Assembly (NCBI GenBank): GCA_021791235.1
Contig: JAJYXA010000189.1
Location: 1 to 6,519, forward strand
Direction of reading: 5' to 3'
Length of the DNA: 6,519 nucleotides
From: Pseudomonadota bacterium
GTDB taxonomy: Bacteria > Pseudomonadota > Gammaproteobacteria > Burkholderiales > Thiobacillaceae
This document shows, piece after piece, positions 5,732 through 6,519 of this stretch; within the stretch, counting starts at the first letter, position 1, and each line of letters begins with the position of its first letter. The notes under the pieces are model-generated. The model saw nothing but the letters and a program-made list of their open reading frames with translations, ran no database searches and was not told the DNA's origin. The translations under genes and the position numbers were made by a program.

Positions 5732-5771
5732 GCTCGTTGTGGAGGCAGGGGGGGCGCCCGAAATACCCGAG

Positions 5772-5978
5772 TCAGCTTGGGCTCGATTGATTTTTCAAGA
5801 CATTCCCATGGGCGCGTCCGGTTTGAATGCGGGCGAGCGCTTCATCAGCATCCTCGACGCGACCGGCGGCAATATCCGCCAACCCCTTTTGCGCGTCGGC
5901 CAGCAAAACAAGATGTAACCGCTCCAGCAATTCAGCCTGTGAAAGCGGTTCGCCCTTGGTCGGCGTGGTTCTGGCCAT
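5772..5978 (-). CDS. Small unknown protein coupled to a MazE-like antitoxin
   Basis: I do not recognise this 68-residue protein as a named family. It reads as one helical segment, LSQAELLERLHLVLLADAQK (12-31), then GLADIAAGRVEDADEALARI (32-51) and a polar tail. The ADIAAGRV..ADEAL pattern resembles tails of small addiction-module or ribbon-helix-helix antitoxin proteins, but this is only an impression. It has none of the residues of a MazF/PemK toxin (no W-x-v-D-l-P or GSE start) or of a PIN domain. The start at 5978 shares one base with the stop of the preceding gene (TGATG), so it is very probably co-translated with the antitoxin. An ATG at 5993 would give a longer form. Either it is a second antitoxin-like or regulatory partner, or a replaced toxin slot. 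Confidence 0.6.
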   Translation of the reverse strand: MARTTPTKGEPLSQAELLERLHLVLLADAQKGLADIAAGRVEDADEALARIQTGRAHGNVLKNQSSPS

Positions 5979-6229
5979 CACAATTTTTCCCATCGAATTG
6001 TCTCGGATGCCATGACCTCGCCGCCATGCCGAGCCGGGTCGAATAGCGCCAGGCGTTGTTCGAGTGTGGGAAAGATCTCTTCGGCAGGACTAATCCTGAT
6101 GTGCCCGGCTTGCGCCGACACGCGCACCCTCTGATTGGCATGCAGTTTGGCGGCGCGCACGATTGCCGGCGTCAGCTTGATCCCGAGGCTATTGTCCCAT
6201 TGTCGAGTGATCACGAGTGTCTTCGCCAT
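5978..6229 (-). CDS. MazE/AbrB-type (SpoVT-fold) antitoxin
   Basis: This 83-residue protein matches MazE-type antitoxins with an N-terminal swapped-hairpin DNA-binding domain. ITRQWDNSLGIKLTPAIVRA (7-26) corresponds to the family's kWGNSlavRlP segment, with Asp instead of the usual Gly at position 12. KLHANQRVRVSAQAGHIRI completes the beta-barrel. The C-terminal part FDPARHGGEVMAS (63-75) is the toxin-binding tail typical of MazE. Such proteins neutralise a cognate toxin, usually MazF, an mRNA-cleaving RNase, and repress their own operon. The start at 6229 has an AGAGGG sequence six bases upstream; an in-frame ATG at 6253 is less well supported. It is divergent from scpA (78 bases between) and followed immediately by a small unknown gene rather than a MazF toxin. 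Confidence 0.8.
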   Translation of the reverse strand: MAKTLVITRQWDNSLGIKLTPAIVRAAKLHANQRVRVSAQAGHIRISPAEEIFPTLEQRLALFDPARHGGEVMASETIRWEKL

Positions 6230-6254
6230 ACCAGCCCTCTGCACCCAAAGCATC

Positions 6255-6259
6255 GGAGG
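6255..6259 (+). promoter_or_regulatory. Shine-Dalgarno GGAGG before a short leader ORF
   Basis: GGAGG five bases upstream of ATG 6265. It is the only good ribosome binding site between the antitoxin gene and scpA on the plus strand, and it does not serve the scpA ATG directly, which is 48 bases further on. Confidence 0.5.
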
Positions 6260-6264
6260 CCAGT

Positions 6265-6306
6265 ATGAACAGGATGGCCAAGCCCGTCCACCCCGCCCTC
6301 GGGTAA
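6265..6306 (+). CDS. Possible 13-residue leader peptide upstream of scpA
   Basis: ATG at 6265, reading MNRMAKPVHPALG, then TAA at 6304-6306. One base separates the stop from the scpA ATG at 6308. A strong GGAGG lies five bases before it, whereas scpA has no Shine-Dalgarno sequence of its own. The arrangement would let ribosomes terminating on the leader restart on scpA. It has no recognisable function as a peptide, and a chance ORF of this size is easily possible. Confidence 0.35.
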   Translation: MNRMAKPVHPALG

Positions 6307-6307
6307 A

Positions 6308-6519
6308 ATGCCTGTAATGAACGAAGCCGCGCTGCTCGATTCCCCGCCGCTGGACACGCCCCCCGCACCCGTCATCAAGGTGCGCGGCGAGCTGCTCACC
6401 GAACTGCCGCAGGATCTGTACATCCCGCCGGATGCGCTCGAGATCTTTCTCGACGCCTTCGAGGGCCCGCTCGACCTGCTGCTGTATCTCATCCGCCGCC
6501 AGAACCTCGACGTGCTGGA
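6308..6519 (+). CDS. scpA: ScpA, segregation and condensation protein A, 3' end outside window
   Basis: ScpA is the kleisin subunit that, with ScpB and SMC, compacts and separates chromosomes. Seventy codons are visible. After a variable, proline-rich N-terminus (LLDSPPLDTPPAP), the protein reads LTELPQDLYIPPDALEIF and then FEGPLDLLLYLIRRQNLDVL. The FEGPLDLLLYLI..Q.ldv signature is the start of the SMC-binding kleisin domain. The long N-terminal extension before that signature is seen in proteobacterial ScpA. ATG 6308 and ATG 6317 (Met4) are both possible; neither has a Shine-Dalgarno sequence. 6308 is chosen because it directly follows the leader stop. A TAAAAT sequence at 6304-6309 could instead be a -10 box giving a leaderless start at 6317, but it has no -35 partner. 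Confidence 0.93.
   Translation, partial: MPVMNEAALLDSPPLDTPPAPVIKVRGELLTELPQDLYIPPDALEIFLDAFEGPLDLLLYLIRRQNLDVL

Noticed and set aside
5752..5759. GGGCGCCC palindrome within a G-run between the small unknown gene and the TetR gene
   Set aside because: Eight bases with no loop, no T-run and no repeat elsewhere; expected by chance in GC-rich DNA.
1..6519. CRISPR arrays, tRNA or rRNA genes, insertion sequences, attachment-site duplications
   Set aside because: No regularly spaced repeats, cloverleaf or rRNA motifs, transposase-like protein or flanking direct repeats around the cassette were found on reading both strands.

Overview
The window is a GC-rich chromosomal segment. Hand-counted 60-base lines give about 65% G+C inside lon and about 52-55% in the first cassette gene. 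Lon and ScpA of this sequence type, together with a tusA-dsrE2 pair, suggest a beta- or gammaproteobacterium that can oxidise sulfur, possibly a Thiobacillus-like betaproteobacterium. That placement is inferred from protein character only; there is no rRNA or tRNA in the window to support it.

Layout. (1) Positions 2-2230, + strand: the Lon protease gene, missing its 5' end at the window edge. (2) Positions 2338-3967, + strand: two unrecognised helical-protein genes of lower and uneven G+C. The first ends in a hydrophobic segment. The second resembles AbiJ/HEPN-type abortive-infection proteins. They look like a small accessory cassette, possibly a two-gene anti-phage module. (3) Positions 4072-5695, - strand, read right to left: a NemR-like TetR regulator, then the sulfur carrier gene tusA and dsrE2. 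Three near-identical GACC-N4-GGTC palindromes lie here, one in front of the regulator and two in front of tusA. (4) Positions 5772-6229, - strand: a MazE/AbrB-type antitoxin gene coupled by TGATG to a 68-codon unknown gene, with no recognisable toxin. (5) Positions 6265-6519, + strand: a possible 13-codon leader ORF with a strong Shine-Dalgarno sequence ending one base before scpA, which runs off the right edge.

How the parts may work together. The regulator probably represses itself and tusA-dsrE2 through the three operators. It keeps a Cys and a Lys at the positions used by NemR for sensing oxidants and electrophiles. This leads to the hypothesis that a thiol-reactive or sulfane-sulfur signal turns on a cytoplasmic sulfur-relay pair. 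The cassette beside lon and the toxin-less antitoxin pair beside scpA look like accessory insertions between housekeeping genes.
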